A stretch of 64,000 bases of DNA, taken from Acidiphilium acidophilum (GTDB lineage: Bacteria > Pseudomonadota > Alphaproteobacteria > Acetobacterales > Acetobacteraceae). Location: the NCBI RefSeq assembly GCF_033842475.1, contig NZ_JAWXYB010000018.1:2587501-2651500 (forward strand), in the 5' to 3' direction. The first letter of the stretch is position 1; every line of letters begins with the position of its first letter. This document shows positions 56,005 to 64,000 of the stretch, piece after piece. The position numbers and the translations under genes were made by a program. Under the pieces are notes generated by a model that did no database searches, was not told the origin of the DNA, and saw only the letters and a program-made list of their open reading frames with translations.

Positions 56005-57795
56005 TCAGGCCGCCTGCGCGCGCACGGCGTGGCTGAGCGCCGCCGCATCGGCGAAGGGCAGCGGCAGATAGCGCCCCTCCATCAGCCGCGCGAGTTCGGC
56101 AGCGAACGGATTGCGGCGCGGCGCGGTGTCGATCACCATGGCCGCAAGCCCGGCAGCGGCACAGGATTGCGCGGCACCACGGGCATCGCGCCCGGCGGCC
56201 TCCCGTCCCGGCTTGCCGTCCCGCCCGATATTCGCCCCGCCGTCGGTCAGCAGCACGATCAAGGGCCGCGCCCCCCGGCGCCGCTCGGCCAGCGCCATGT
56301 CGCGCGCGGCATCGATCCCGAGCGCAAGCGGCGTGGCCCCGCCCCCCGGCAAGGCGGCCAGGCTGCGGCGGGCACGGGCGAGCGCGCCGGTCGGCGGCAG
56401 CAGCACTTCGGCGGCGCGGTTGCGAAACGCGATCAGCGCGACCTGATCGCGCCGCACATAGCAATCGGCGAGCAGCAGCTGGATCGCCCCCTTGGCTTCG
56501 GCCAGCCGGTTCAACGCCGACGACCCCGACGCATCGACCGCGAAAATCGCCACCGCCCGCACCGGCGCGATAAACCGCTTGATCCGGAAATCCTCGGCGC
56601 GAACCATCACGCGCGGCCCGCCCGCCGAGGCGGCCCGATCCCGGCGGCGCAAACGCTGCATCGGCGCGGCGGCGCGCAGCGTATCGATCACGGCAAGCCG
56701 CGCCCCATTGCCGGGACGGCCCGGCCGCACCCCGGCGGGACGACCCCGCATCCCCCCGGCCGCACGATCGACCGCACCCCCCCCGGCACTGCGCGCGGGC
56801 GGCGTGTGGCCATGCATCGCCAACGCCGCCAGCAGATCGAGCGGCAAGGCGATGCGGGCGGCATCCAGCACCCGGTCGGCCATGTCTTCCGGCGTCCGGC
56901 CCGGTTCGCCCCGCTCCTCCGGCACTTCATCCGGCATGGACGATCGGGCTTCAGCCTCCGATGTCTGCCGCTCCGGCTGCGCTTGCTGCTCCGCCTGCTG
57001 TTCGGGCGTTGGCAGCGTCGTTGCGCGCGGCGCCAAAATCAGCCGCGCGGCCAGAATGGCATCGGCCTCGGCCACGGTTGCGCGCGCGGCCAGCGCCGCG
57101 GCGGCACGGGCAGCGCGCAGCGCAAGAATCGTCCCCCGCAACGACCCGATCCCGAGCGCAGCGGCCGTCCCGCACAAAGCGGCGGCAATCCCATCCGGCA
57201 CCACGACCCGCGCAAGCCGGCGGCGCGCGCCAGCAATCCTGCCGGCACCGGGCCAGACGAACGCGCCCACGAACGTGTCGTCGAGCATGGTCTCATCGAG
57301 CATGAACGCAAGCCGGTCGGCCAGCGCAGCCGGGGCGGCCTCATCGCCGATCCCCTCATCGAGCGCGATCACCCCGAACCGCGCGTCCCGCACACTCATC
57401 ACCCCGTCCCGCGCCACACTCACCGTCCCGCGATCGAGTGACGCCACCAGCTTGCCCACCAGCGCGCGATCCAGCCGCTCCGCCATCGGGATCACCACGA
57501 CACCGCCATCGATCTCCGCGAGCAGCCCGGTCGCCGCGATCCGCGAGCCCGACCGCAGCGTCGCCGCCAGATCGAGCCCGCCCAAAAGCCGGTCATCGCT
57601 GATATGGGCGGGCAGGCGGCGCACCGGCATGGCGGATGGCAGCAAGGCACGGCAGCGCGCAATAAATTCATCCCGCGCCGGCCCGATCCGGCTGCGGATC
57701 ACCATGCCACCGAGCCCGACCGGATCGATCGCGAACAGGCACGCGGCAAGCCCGGCATTGCGGGTCGGTTTACGCGGTGCCGGCATCGGGCTCAT
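56005..57795 (-). CDS. bchD: Magnesium chelatase subunit BchD
   Basis: A 596-aa subunit that works with BchI and BchH to insert metal into protoporphyrin IX. The N-terminal AAA-like half (LLGGLDLAATLRSG) lacks a Walker A motif, as usual for BchD. An acidic, Pro/Gln/Glu-rich linker (about residues 265-320) is followed by a von Willebrand A domain with the MIDAS motif DASGSSALNRLAEAKGA and LTDGGANIG. The start overlaps the bchI TGA (57792-57795). In Acidiphilium the final pigment carries zinc, so this chelatase may act before a later metal exchange. Confidence 0.95.
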   Translation of the reverse strand: MSPMPAPRKPTRNAGLAACLFAIDPVGLGGMVIRSRIGPARDEFIARCRALLPSAMPVRRLPAHISDDRLLGGLDLAATLRSGSRIAATGLLAEIDGGVVVIPMAERLDRALVGKLVASLDRGTVSVARDGVMSVRDARFGVIALDEGIGDEAAPAALADRLAFMLDETMLDDTFVGAFVWPGAGRIAGARRRLARVVVPDGIAAALCGTAAALGIGSLRGTILALRAARAAAALAARATVAEADAILAARLILAPRATTLPTPEQQAEQQAQPERQTSEAEARSSMPDEVPEERGEPGRTPEDMADRVLDAARIALPLDLLAALAMHGHTPPARSAGGGAVDRAAGGMRGRPAGVRPGRPGNGARLAVIDTLRAAAPMQRLRRRDRAASAGGPRVMVRAEDFRIKRFIAPVRAVAIFAVDASGSSALNRLAEAKGAIQLLLADCYVRRDQVALIAFRNRAAEVLLPPTGALARARRSLAALPGGGATPLALGIDAARDMALAERRRGARPLIVLLTDGGANIGRDGKPGREAAGRDARGAAQSCAAAGLAAMVIDTAPRRNPFAAELARLMEGRYLPLPFADAAALSHAVRAQAA

Positions 57796-58829
57796 GCCGC
57801 GACCGCGCTTGGCGCGAACAGTTCGGAAACCGCGCGTTCGACCCGTGCCCCGGCGAGGCTCTCATCGAGCGGATCGCGCCGCAGCCGGTGGCGCAACGCG
57901 GCAGGAGCCACGGCCCGCAGATGCGCCTCGCTCACCTCGCACGCCCCCTCCAGCGCCGCCTCGGCGCGGGCGGCGCGCAGCAGCGTGAGTTCGCCGCGCA
58001 ACCCGTCAGTGCCGAGCTGAAGGCAAAGCTGCGCGGCCCGGCGCAGGATCGCCTCCGGCACCACAACAAGCGGCAAAATCCTCATCGCATCCACCAGTTG
58101 CCGCCGCAGCGCCGCTTCCGCCGGCGCGAACCGGGCCATGAACCCGCGCCGGTCGTGCTCGAACGCATCGCGCCGCCGCACCACCTCGATCCGCTGGTCG
58201 AGATCGGTCGGGGTCTTGACCTCGACGCAGAGTCCGAACCGGTCGAGCAGTTGCGGGCGCAACTCGCCCTCCTCGGGATTGCCGCTGCCGATCAGCACGA
58301 ACCGCGCCGGGTGGCGCAGGCTCAACCCCTCGCGTTCCACCACATTCTCGCCCGAGGCCGCGACATCGAGCAGCAGATCGACCAGATGATCTTCGAGCAG
58401 ATTGATCTCATCGATATATAAAAAGCCCCGATGAGCGCGCGCCAGCAGGCCGGGCTCGAACGCCTTGACCCCATCGGACAAGGCCCGTTCGAGGTCGAGC
58501 GCACCGACCACCCGATCCTCGGTGGCCCCGAGCGGCAGATCCACCACCGGTATCGCCACCCGCTCGGCAGGCAGCCGCCCCGCCGCACGGCGGGTGCGGC
58601 AATCCGGGCAGAGCGCCGCGCGATCCGAAGGGTCGCAATGATAGACGCATCCCGCAACCGCGCGCATCGTCGGCAACAGCGCCGCCAAAGCCCGGACCGC
58701 CGTGGATTTGCCGGTGCCGCGATCGCCGAACGCCAGCACCCCGCCAAGCGCCGGCTCCACCGTCGCGATCAGCATCGCCCGGACCATTTCCGACTGGCCG
58801 ACAATGGCGGTGAACGGATAAAGCGCCAT
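57792..58829 (-). CDS. bchI: Magnesium chelatase ATPase subunit BchI
   Basis: A 345-aa AAA+ ATPase. Walker A is in AFGDRGTGKSTAVRAL, Walker B in GFLYIDEINLLEDHLVD, and sensor 1 in FVLIGSGNPEEGELRPQLLDRFG. The CxxC-containing loop DPSDRAALCPDC is present. ATG 58829 (MALYPFTAIVGQ) gives the normal N-terminus; the open frame continues upstream through tspO but is not coding. It lies 2 bp after the tspO stop. Confidence 0.96.
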   Translation of the reverse strand: MALYPFTAIVGQSEMVRAMLIATVEPALGGVLAFGDRGTGKSTAVRALAALLPTMRAVAGCVYHCDPSDRAALCPDCRTRRAAGRLPAERVAIPVVDLPLGATEDRVVGALDLERALSDGVKAFEPGLLARAHRGFLYIDEINLLEDHLVDLLLDVAASGENVVEREGLSLRHPARFVLIGSGNPEEGELRPQLLDRFGLCVEVKTPTDLDQRIEVVRRRDAFEHDRRGFMARFAPAEAALRRQLVDAMRILPLVVVPEAILRRAAQLCLQLGTDGLRGELTLLRAARAEAALEGACEVSEAHLRAVAPAALRHRLRRDPLDESLAGARVERAVSELFAPSAVAA

Positions 58830-58831
58830 GA

Positions 58832-59347
58832 TCAGCGCACCGCTGCAACGGCGCCGAACGGCGCGTTCAACCGTACGATGGTCCAGTTCAGAAACCCCGC
58901 GAAGCTGACCCACAACAGATACGGCACCAGCAGCAGGCTCGCGCGCGCGGCATAAGGCTGCATCGCAATGATCAGGGCGGCAATCGAAAGCCAGAGCGGA
59001 AAAATATCGATCAACGCCCAGTCCGGCCGCCGCATCGCAAAAAACAGCACGCTCCACGCAACATTGACCACCGCATTGAGCGCGAACAGCCCGATCACCA
59101 GCGCCGCACTCGCCCGATCCGGCGCCGATTCCCAAGAAATCACCCCCGCCGCCGCGATCAACGCGAAAATGATCGTCCAGACCGGCCCGAACAGCCAGGG
59201 CGGCGGCTGCCACGAGGGCTTGCGCAGGTTCCAGTACCAGGGCCCCAGCCTCGTCGCGAGCCCCCCCGCGAGCGCGGTCACCGCCGCCGCCCCGGCAGCG
59301 ACCAGCACCGGTCCCCAATTGCCCGAAAAAAACGTCACGTGCCGCAA
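58832..59347 (-). CDS. tspO: Tryptophan-rich sensory protein TspO (CrtK)
   Basis: A 171-aa five-helix membrane protein of the TspO/MBR family. GPWYWNLRKPSWQPPPWLFGPVW is shortened here to its core, LRKPSWQPPPWLFGPVW, the family signature. AVVNVAWSVLFFAMRRPDWA is the second block. In Rhodobacter TspO (CrtK) binds tetrapyrroles and dampens photosynthesis gene expression under oxygen. Its place between bchP and bchI fits such a role. Ribosome site and start are consistent with ATG 59347. Confidence 0.93.
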   Translation of the reverse strand: MRHVTFFSGNWGPVLVAAGAAAVTALAGGLATRLGPWYWNLRKPSWQPPPWLFGPVWTIIFALIAAAGVISWESAPDRASAALVIGLFALNAVVNVAWSVLFFAMRRPDWALIDIFPLWLSIAALIIAMQPYAARASLLLVPYLLWVSFAGFLNWTIVRLNAPFGAVAAVR

Positions 59348-59366
59348 TCCATGATGTAATCCATCC

Positions 59367-60554
59367 TCATGCGTGCATCAGCCGGGTCAGCCGCGCCATG
59401 TTCTTGGTGAAAATCCGCAGGTGCACGACCGGCCTGGTGCGCACCAGCGCCTTGTTCATATAGGCCTGCCAGGTCATCGCCTGCACATCGGCATCGCCGC
59501 AGATCGCAACGAACAGCTCCCGCCGCCGGTCGCTCGAATACCAGAAATTCTGCATGAACCCGAGCACGAAAAACACCATCCCGTGGGTCTTCATGAAGCG
59601 CTTGCGCGCCGTCCGCAGCGCCCTCGCCTCCCCCGTGGCGCAGAATTCATCGACCGCCTCGCCCGCCAGCTGGCCACCGAGCATGGCGTAATAAATTCCC
59701 TCGCCCGAAGCCGGCGCAACCACCCCGGCGGCATCCCCGGCGAGCAGCACGTTGATCCCGTCATCCCAGCGCGGCAGCGGCTTGAGCGGCAGCGGCGCGC
59801 CTTCGGAGCGGATCGTCTCCGCCCCGGCCAGCCCCGCCGCACTCCGCAGATCGCCCACCGCCCCGCGCAGCGAAAACCCCTTGACCGCACTACCGGTGCC
59901 GATGCTCGCGGTCTCGCCATGCGGAAAGATCCAGGCATAGAAATCCGGCGACACCCGCGCATCGTAATGGATCTCGCATTGCTGCGGATTCCACCCCGGC
60001 GTCCCGGCGGGCGGCGATTTGATCACCTCGTGATAGGCGAACACCCGTTTGTGCTTGTCCGCCCCCGGAATCGTCTGCCGCGCCACGGCGGACACCGCCC
60101 CATCCGCGCCGATCACCGAGCGCGCCCGCACCACGTCGCTGCCCGCCCCCGTCTTGAAATGCACGCTCGTGCGCCCCGTCGCATCCCGTTCGAGCCGCTC
60201 GAACCGCCCGGTCCGCCGTTCCGCCCCCGCTGCCGCCGCCCGCTCGCGCAGGAACTCGTCGAACACATCGCGATCGACCATACCGACATAACCGCCATCA
60301 TCGATCGGCATCGCCACCGTCTTCGCCGTCGGGGAAACGATGTTCGCCCCCCGCGCCCTCGCCACGATCAGATGCTCCGGAATCGCATAATCGCGGATCA
60401 GTCGCGGCGGGACCGCCCCGCCGCACGGCTTGATCCGCCCGGCGCGGTCGAGCAGCAACACCGTGCGCCCGGCCTTCGCCAGCGTCTCCGCAGCAGTCGC
60501 CCCCGCCGGGCCACCGCCGATCACCACCACATCGTATTCGCCCATCTGTGCCAT
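59367..60554 (-). CDS. bchP: Geranylgeranyl reductase BchP
   Basis: A 395-aa flavoprotein that reduces the geranylgeranyl tail of bacteriochlorophyll to phytyl. The N-terminal YDVVVIGGGPAGATAAE FAD fold, KPCGGAVPPRL, the GADGAVS motif and LLAGDAAGVVAPASGEGIYYA are those of the BchP/ChlP group. ATG 60554 lies 2 bp after the bchG stop, so the two tail-adding enzymes are coupled. Confidence 0.96.
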   Translation of the reverse strand: MAQMGEYDVVVIGGGPAGATAAETLAKAGRTVLLLDRAGRIKPCGGAVPPRLIRDYAIPEHLIVARARGANIVSPTAKTVAMPIDDGGYVGMVDRDVFDEFLRERAAAAGAERRTGRFERLERDATGRTSVHFKTGAGSDVVRARSVIGADGAVSAVARQTIPGADKHKRVFAYHEVIKSPPAGTPGWNPQQCEIHYDARVSPDFYAWIFPHGETASIGTGSAVKGFSLRGAVGDLRSAAGLAGAETIRSEGAPLPLKPLPRWDDGINVLLAGDAAGVVAPASGEGIYYAMLGGQLAGEAVDEFCATGEARALRTARKRFMKTHGMVFFVLGFMQNFWYSSDRRRELFVAICGDADVQAMTWQAYMNKALVRTRPVVHLRIFTKNMARLTRLMHA

Positions 60555-60556
60555 CG

Positions 60557-61486
60557 TCAGACCCCCGTTGCGGCGAGCGCGAAGGCGCTGACCAGCATCC
60601 CCAGAACATAAAGCGTGGTCCCCGTGGCATTGTACCAGGGAGCCCGTTCGCGCGGCTTTTCCAGCAGCCGGCGCATCAGCACCAGTTGCACCGCGAGCGA
60701 AACCCCGATCAGCCCCGCCGCCCACAAATGATGCCAGCCGATCATCAGCAGAATCACCCCCGCCTGCGGCACCGTCATGATCACGCAGGCGATCACCGCC
60801 GCCCGCATCACACCAAGCTGCGCCGGCAGTGAGCGGATGCCGATCTTCAGATCCCCCTCGACCGATTTGAAATCGTTCAGCGTCATGATGCCATGCGCAC
60901 CCACGCTATAAAGCGCGGCGATGATCAGAATATTCACCGAGGGCAGCGCATCGCGCATCACCGCCGCCCCGGTGAACCACGGCACGCCCTCGTAACACAG
61001 CGCCACCGCCGCATTGCCCCACCAGCCGTTCATCTTGAAACGGAACGGCGGCGCGCTGTACCCCCAGGCGGCGAGCAGCGCGAACACCGCCGCGCCGAAC
61101 CCCCACGGCCCGAGCGGCACCGCCACCAGCAGCGACGCGCCCGACCAGATGATCGCGATATAAAGCCCCCAGCGCCCCGGCATCCGCCCCGAGGGGATCG
61201 GCCGGTCCGGCTCGTTGATCGCATCGACATGCCGGTCGAACCAGTCGTTCACCGCCTGCGAGGTGCCGCACACCATCGGCCCGGCCAGCACCATGCCGAG
61301 CACCAGCTCCGGCCAGCGCGCGGCGAGCGGCACGCCCGAGGACACCACCCCGCACATGAACGCCCAGATGGCGGCGAACCACGTGACCGGCTTGAGCAGT
61401 TCGAGACAAACCCTGAGATCAGGCAGCCGCAGCGGCGCAACGACGGACCGATCGAGCACAAGGCCGGGTTTGTCCGCTGGCGTCAT
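60557..61486 (-). CDS. bchG: Bacteriochlorophyll synthase BchG
   Basis: A 309-aa UbiA-family membrane prenyltransferase that esterifies (bacterio)chlorophyllide with geranylgeranyl diphosphate. The Asp-rich motif is NDWFDRHVDAINEPDRPIPS and the second polar site NDFKSVEGDLKIGIRSLP. About eight helices are visible. ATG 61486 follows GGAG by 5 nt. It lies 18 bp after ppsR. In this organism its natural substrate may be the zinc form, which is inferred. Confidence 0.96.
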   Translation of the reverse strand: MTPADKPGLVLDRSVVAPLRLPDLRVCLELLKPVTWFAAIWAFMCGVVSSGVPLAARWPELVLGMVLAGPMVCGTSQAVNDWFDRHVDAINEPDRPIPSGRMPGRWGLYIAIIWSGASLLVAVPLGPWGFGAAVFALLAAWGYSAPPFRFKMNGWWGNAAVALCYEGVPWFTGAAVMRDALPSVNILIIAALYSVGAHGIMTLNDFKSVEGDLKIGIRSLPAQLGVMRAAVIACVIMTVPQAGVILLMIGWHHLWAAGLIGVSLAVQLVLMRRLLEKPRERAPWYNATGTTLYVLGMLVSAFALAATGV

Positions 61487-61504
61487 CCGATCTCCAATTC
61501 CATT

Positions 61505-62947
61505 CTATGCGGCTCCCAGCGCATCGGCATCCATCATGCCGTAGCGCCGCAGCTTGACGTACAGGCTCTGGCGCGACAGGCCGAGCATCTCCGCCGCCGA
61601 CGCCCGGTTATCCCCGGTAATCTTCAGCGCCGCCTCGATGCTGAGCCGTTCGATCACCTCGGTCGCCTCGCGCACGATCTCCTTGAGCGAAACCCGCCCG
61701 ATCAACTCGCTGATCTGTTCGAGCGAACGCGGCACCGCGCGCGTGGTCGCGGGCGGAATAAATTCCGGCGCGGTACGCCGCCCGATATTCCTGATCGCGA
61801 ACCCGAAACACGGCTTGCCGCCGTTCATCACCGTCACCGCCGAAATCTCCACCTCGGTCTGGGTGCCGAATTCATCGCGCAGCACGGTCGGATACAGCCG
61901 CACCGAACCATGCTGGCGCAAATTCGCGCTCAGCACGTTCAAATCCACCCCGGGCCGCCCGAGCCAGCGGTCGAGCGACTGGCCATGCGCCTGCTCCTCG
62001 GAAGGAAGCTGCGTCATGTCGAGAAACGCCGCATTGGCCGCGAGCAGCCGCCCGTCATTGCCGGTGACCACAAACCCGTCCGGCGCGCTTTCGATCAGCT
62101 TGAGCAGCTTCGCCTTGCTGTCGGACAGCAGGTTGTTCGGATCGACCGGGCTGACCGGCGAAAGCCGGAGCAGGAAGTTCTGCCCCTCGCCCTGACGCAG
62201 CAGGAACGCGGAAATCCGCATCTCGCCCTCGTGACCCGCCAGCCGGATCCGCACATCGTCCATCCGCCCGGCGGAGCGGATCGAGCCCAGCAGTTGCGCG
62301 GTCGCATCCTGGCTCTCCTCATCGACCAGCGCGGCAAAAGCCAGCCCCGACAATTTATCGCGATCGCCGAACAACCGCTGCGCCGCCGGGTTGGCCTCGA
62401 TGATCTTCTGGTTCTGCCCGTCGAGCACCAGCACCGGTTCGGTCGACATCTGAAACAAAATCCGGTAGCGCGTCTCGACATGGCGCAGCCGCGAATAATC
62501 GCGCTCCAGCGATTGCTGCACATCGATCAGCCGCTGCTGGAGCGATGCCAGCGCCCTCAAATCCCGCCCGAACGCAATCGCCCGGCCGCTCCGCCCGACC
62601 GGAATGGTCGAGAACAGGATCGGCACATCGATCCCCTCGCGCGCGGCATAATTCACGTGCCGCCCCAGCGGATTGGGCCGGTCGTCCGATTTTCCCGCCA
62701 TGTCGCGCAACATATCGGCGACCTTGGGCCGGCTCTCCACCGTAACCGTCTCCGCCCAGGCCCGCCCGATCCAGGAATCGCTCTGCTCGAACTCATTGGC
62801 GAACGCCGCACTCTGGAATGCCACGTCGCGAATGATCCCCTTGCGATCGATGATCAAAGCGATGTCGGCGGCGGCGGCAATCAGCATGCCCGCGGCATCG
62901 GCATCGACATCGGCGAGCCATTTCGCAGGAGTCTTGAAGGCTTTCAT
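61505..62947 (-). CDS. ppsR: Photosynthesis gene repressor PpsR (CrtJ)
   Basis: A 480-aa redox-responsive repressor. An N-terminal domain is followed by two PAS domains (about residues 160-270 and 280-390) and a C-terminal Fis-type helix-turn-helix (GDNRASAAEMLGLSRQSLYVKLRRYG, quoted here in part: RASAAEMLGLSRQSLYVKL). The only Cys is C380 in GGKPCFGF. In Rhodobacter PpsR/CrtJ a redox Cys lies in the helix just before the HTH; here the same place reads VIERLSIEAALKI, with Ser 436. ATG 62947 is the start of the family-typical N-terminus. Its targets in the window are the TGT-N12-ACA boxes at bchC and crtE/crtD. Confidence 0.95.
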   Translation of the reverse strand: MKAFKTPAKWLADVDADAAGMLIAAAADIALIIDRKGIIRDVAFQSAAFANEFEQSDSWIGRAWAETVTVESRPKVADMLRDMAGKSDDRPNPLGRHVNYAAREGIDVPILFSTIPVGRSGRAIAFGRDLRALASLQQRLIDVQQSLERDYSRLRHVETRYRILFQMSTEPVLVLDGQNQKIIEANPAAQRLFGDRDKLSGLAFAALVDEESQDATAQLLGSIRSAGRMDDVRIRLAGHEGEMRISAFLLRQGEGQNFLLRLSPVSPVDPNNLLSDSKAKLLKLIESAPDGFVVTGNDGRLLAANAAFLDMTQLPSEEQAHGQSLDRWLGRPGVDLNVLSANLRQHGSVRLYPTVLRDEFGTQTEVEISAVTVMNGGKPCFGFAIRNIGRRTAPEFIPPATTRAVPRSLEQISELIGRVSLKEIVREATEVIERLSIEAALKITGDNRASAAEMLGLSRQSLYVKLRRYGMMDADALGAA

Positions 62948-63025
62948 CGGTAACCACACTTTCGAATGTATCGCCCTGATCTGATGTAACCTTGATACCC
63001 CCATGTCAACGCGACCGCCTTGTTG

Positions 63026-63044
63026 TGCGATCGTATCGATCGCA
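63026..63044. repeat. Inverted repeat between ppaA and ppsR
   Basis: TGCGATCG and CGATCGCA form a perfect 8-bp inverted repeat around TAT in the 137-bp ppaA-ppsR gap. It could be a terminator stem or an operator; there is no T-run. I find no PpsR box in this gap. Confidence 0.45.
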
Positions 63045-63084
63045 GCGCAGCGGCCCGGCCATCCCCACCCCCATCATCCGCCGT

Positions 63085-63999
63085 TCAGCCCGGCAGTTCA
63101 TGTTGTTGGTCGAACATCCCGTCGGCCTCGAACAGCGCTTCCTGCGCGTCCCGTGCCGTAGCATCGGCGCCCACGAATTGCGCCCGCTCGGGATGATCGA
63201 CGAATGCCTTCCCCCCGACCATCACCCCAAGAGCCGGGTTCAGCGCGGTCTGCCGCAACGCGCGGATCACCGACGGCAATCCCTTGAGCCCGCGCTCGGC
63301 GCTGACCGAAAGCCCGACCACATCGAACCAGTTGCGCCGCACCGTGCTCATCAGGCAGGCGCGCGTTATCATCGGCTCGCTCTGCACCACCCATCCCGCC
63401 CGGCGGAACACATCCGTGATCACAACGACCCCGAAACTATGCTGCTCCCCCGGTGCCGCCGCGATCAGCAAATGCCGCTCCCGCCCGCGCAGGCTGGTCG
63501 CATCGCTGATCGGCGAGGCGGTCTCCCGCACGATCTGATTGAGCCGGATCATTCCGAGCGTGACCGTGGTGAAATCGCACTGGTCGGTCTCCCACATCTC
63601 GCCCAGCCGCCGCGCCGTCGGCGTCAGCAACAGGTCGAGCACCTGCTCGCGGGTCACCCCGCGTTCGACCATCTCGCGCACCGCGCCCAGCGCCTCGGCC
63701 AGATGATCCTCCAGAATCAACCGCAGAAACCGCTCGAATTCCGCCGGCAGCGGCGGCGTCACCGTATCGCTCCCGCGCGGCGCGGGACGCGGCCGGTTGG
63801 CCAGCATCTGCGGCAGAACCTCGATAGCGATCGCGCGTTCGAGCAGATGCGCCCACGGGCGGATCACGGTCTGGTGCCGATGCGCCTCGGCCTCGGCGCC
63901 GCGCCCCGTCCCCGCCGCGTCATAAATCCGGTCCCCCGCGAGGGCCCGTTCGGCGCCGCGCGCCAGTTGCGGTGTGCCCGACATCGAGAGCCGCGCCAT
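63085..63999 (-). CDS. ppaA: B12-binding antirepressor PpaA/AerR
   Basis: A frame of 304 aa that reaches the window edge, so the true start may lie outside or be internal (Met 6 is possible). The N-terminal half has a helical B12-cap-like segment (TPTARRLGEMWETDQCDF). The C-terminal half is a cobalamin-binding fold with AAAPGEQHSFG in which His 187 matches the AerR cobalamin ligand; the DxHxxG motif of B12-dependent enzymes is absent, as expected for this family. In Rhodobacter it binds light-altered cobalamin and opposes PpsR/CrtJ. It lies next to ppsR on the same strand. Confidence 0.9.
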   Translation of the reverse strand: MARLSMSGTPQLARGAERALAGDRIYDAAGTGRGAEAEAHRHQTVIRPWAHLLERAIAIEVLPQMLANRPRPAPRGSDTVTPPLPAEFERFLRLILEDHLAEALGAVREMVERGVTREQVLDLLLTPTARRLGEMWETDQCDFTTVTLGMIRLNQIVRETASPISDATSLRGRERHLLIAAAPGEQHSFGVVVITDVFRRAGWVVQSEPMITRACLMSTVRRNWFDVVGLSVSAERGLKGLPSVIRALRQTALNPALGVMVGGKAFVDHPERAQFVGADATARDAQEALFEADGMFDQQHELPG

Positions 64000-64000
64000 C

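Noticed and set aside
53471-57441. Very long plus-strand open frames (618 and 780 codons) opposite crtI, bchO and bchD
   Set aside because: High GC removes stops on the complementary strand. Their products are Arg/Pro/His-rich without domains, while the minus-strand genes are fully recognisable.
62948-63084. A PpsR operator in front of ppsR
   Set aside because: No TGT-N12-ACA match on either strand; only an unrelated 8-bp inverted repeat is present.
1-64000. CRISPR arrays, prophage or conjugative modules
   Set aside because: No regularly spaced direct repeats of CRISPR type and no phage or transfer genes were seen; the only mobile element is the IS256 copy.

Overview
The window is a high-GC alphaproteobacterial chromosome segment. 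It most likely comes from Acidiphilium (Acetobacteraceae), an acidophilic aerobic anoxygenic phototroph that uses zinc-bacteriochlorophyll a. The best evidence is in PufL. The residue that is His L168 in ordinary purple-bacterial reaction centres is Glu here (NF-E-YNP), a substitution known from Acidiphilium. The photosynthesis cluster carries a PpsR/PpaA regulatory pair and tandem PpsR operators.

Layout. 1-2.7 kb: end of a low-GC open frame, then a minus-strand set bdhA - gmhA-like - UDP-glucuronate epimerase. 2.9-4.25 kb: an intact IS256-family element with an 8-bp target duplication, inserted into a 77-codon open frame. 4.5-6.5 kb: rsgA and a KirBac-type potassium channel. 6.6-25.6 kb (minus): a complete dcw cluster, mraZ-rsmH-ftsL-ftsI-murE-murF-mraY-murD-ftsW-murG-murC-murB-ddl-ftsQ-ftsA-ftsZ. 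Its genes mostly overlap by 1-4 bases, and it is driven from a promoter embedded in five 10-bp-phased MraZ-type repeats. 25.9-28.3 kb: sppA and a lipocalin lipoprotein. 28.4-34.2 kb: a tartrate/D-malate-type dehydrogenase with an MFS transporter behind a LacI-type operator, two small genes, and two more MFS carriers. 34.4-38.4 kb: tRNA-Pro(CGG), PBP1A, and prfB with its programmed +1 frameshift, closed by a strong terminator.

38.5-64 kb is the photosynthesis gene cluster. crtE-crtF-bchC-bchX-bchY-bchZ-pufB-pufA-pufL-pufM-pufC run leftward as a superoperon. crtD-crtC diverge from crtE. A second leftward set is ppaA, ppsR, bchG, bchP, tspO, bchI, bchD, bchO, crtI, crtB, a 147-aa membrane protein and a newly noticed 39-aa membrane protein. 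Together they encode the type-2 reaction centre and LH1 antenna, the late bacteriochlorophyll steps (chelatase BchID, chlorophyllide oxidoreductase BchXYZ, BchC, BchG, BchP) and a spirilloxanthin-type carotenoid pathway (CrtE, B, I, C, D, F). Light and redox control comes from PpsR and its B12-binding partner PpaA. bchF, bchLNB, bchH, bchM, pufQ, pufX, a pucC-like gene and crtA are not in the window.

Points worth a second look are the L168 Glu, a PpsR without a cysteine in its HTH region, two tandem PpsR operators with identical 8-bp spacing, a crtD whose only standard start codon lies in its own -10 box, an LH1 beta subunit with a long C-terminal tail, a proline/alanine-extended FtsL, two inverted copies of a palindromic repeat behind crtC, and three small genes missed by usual length cut-offs.
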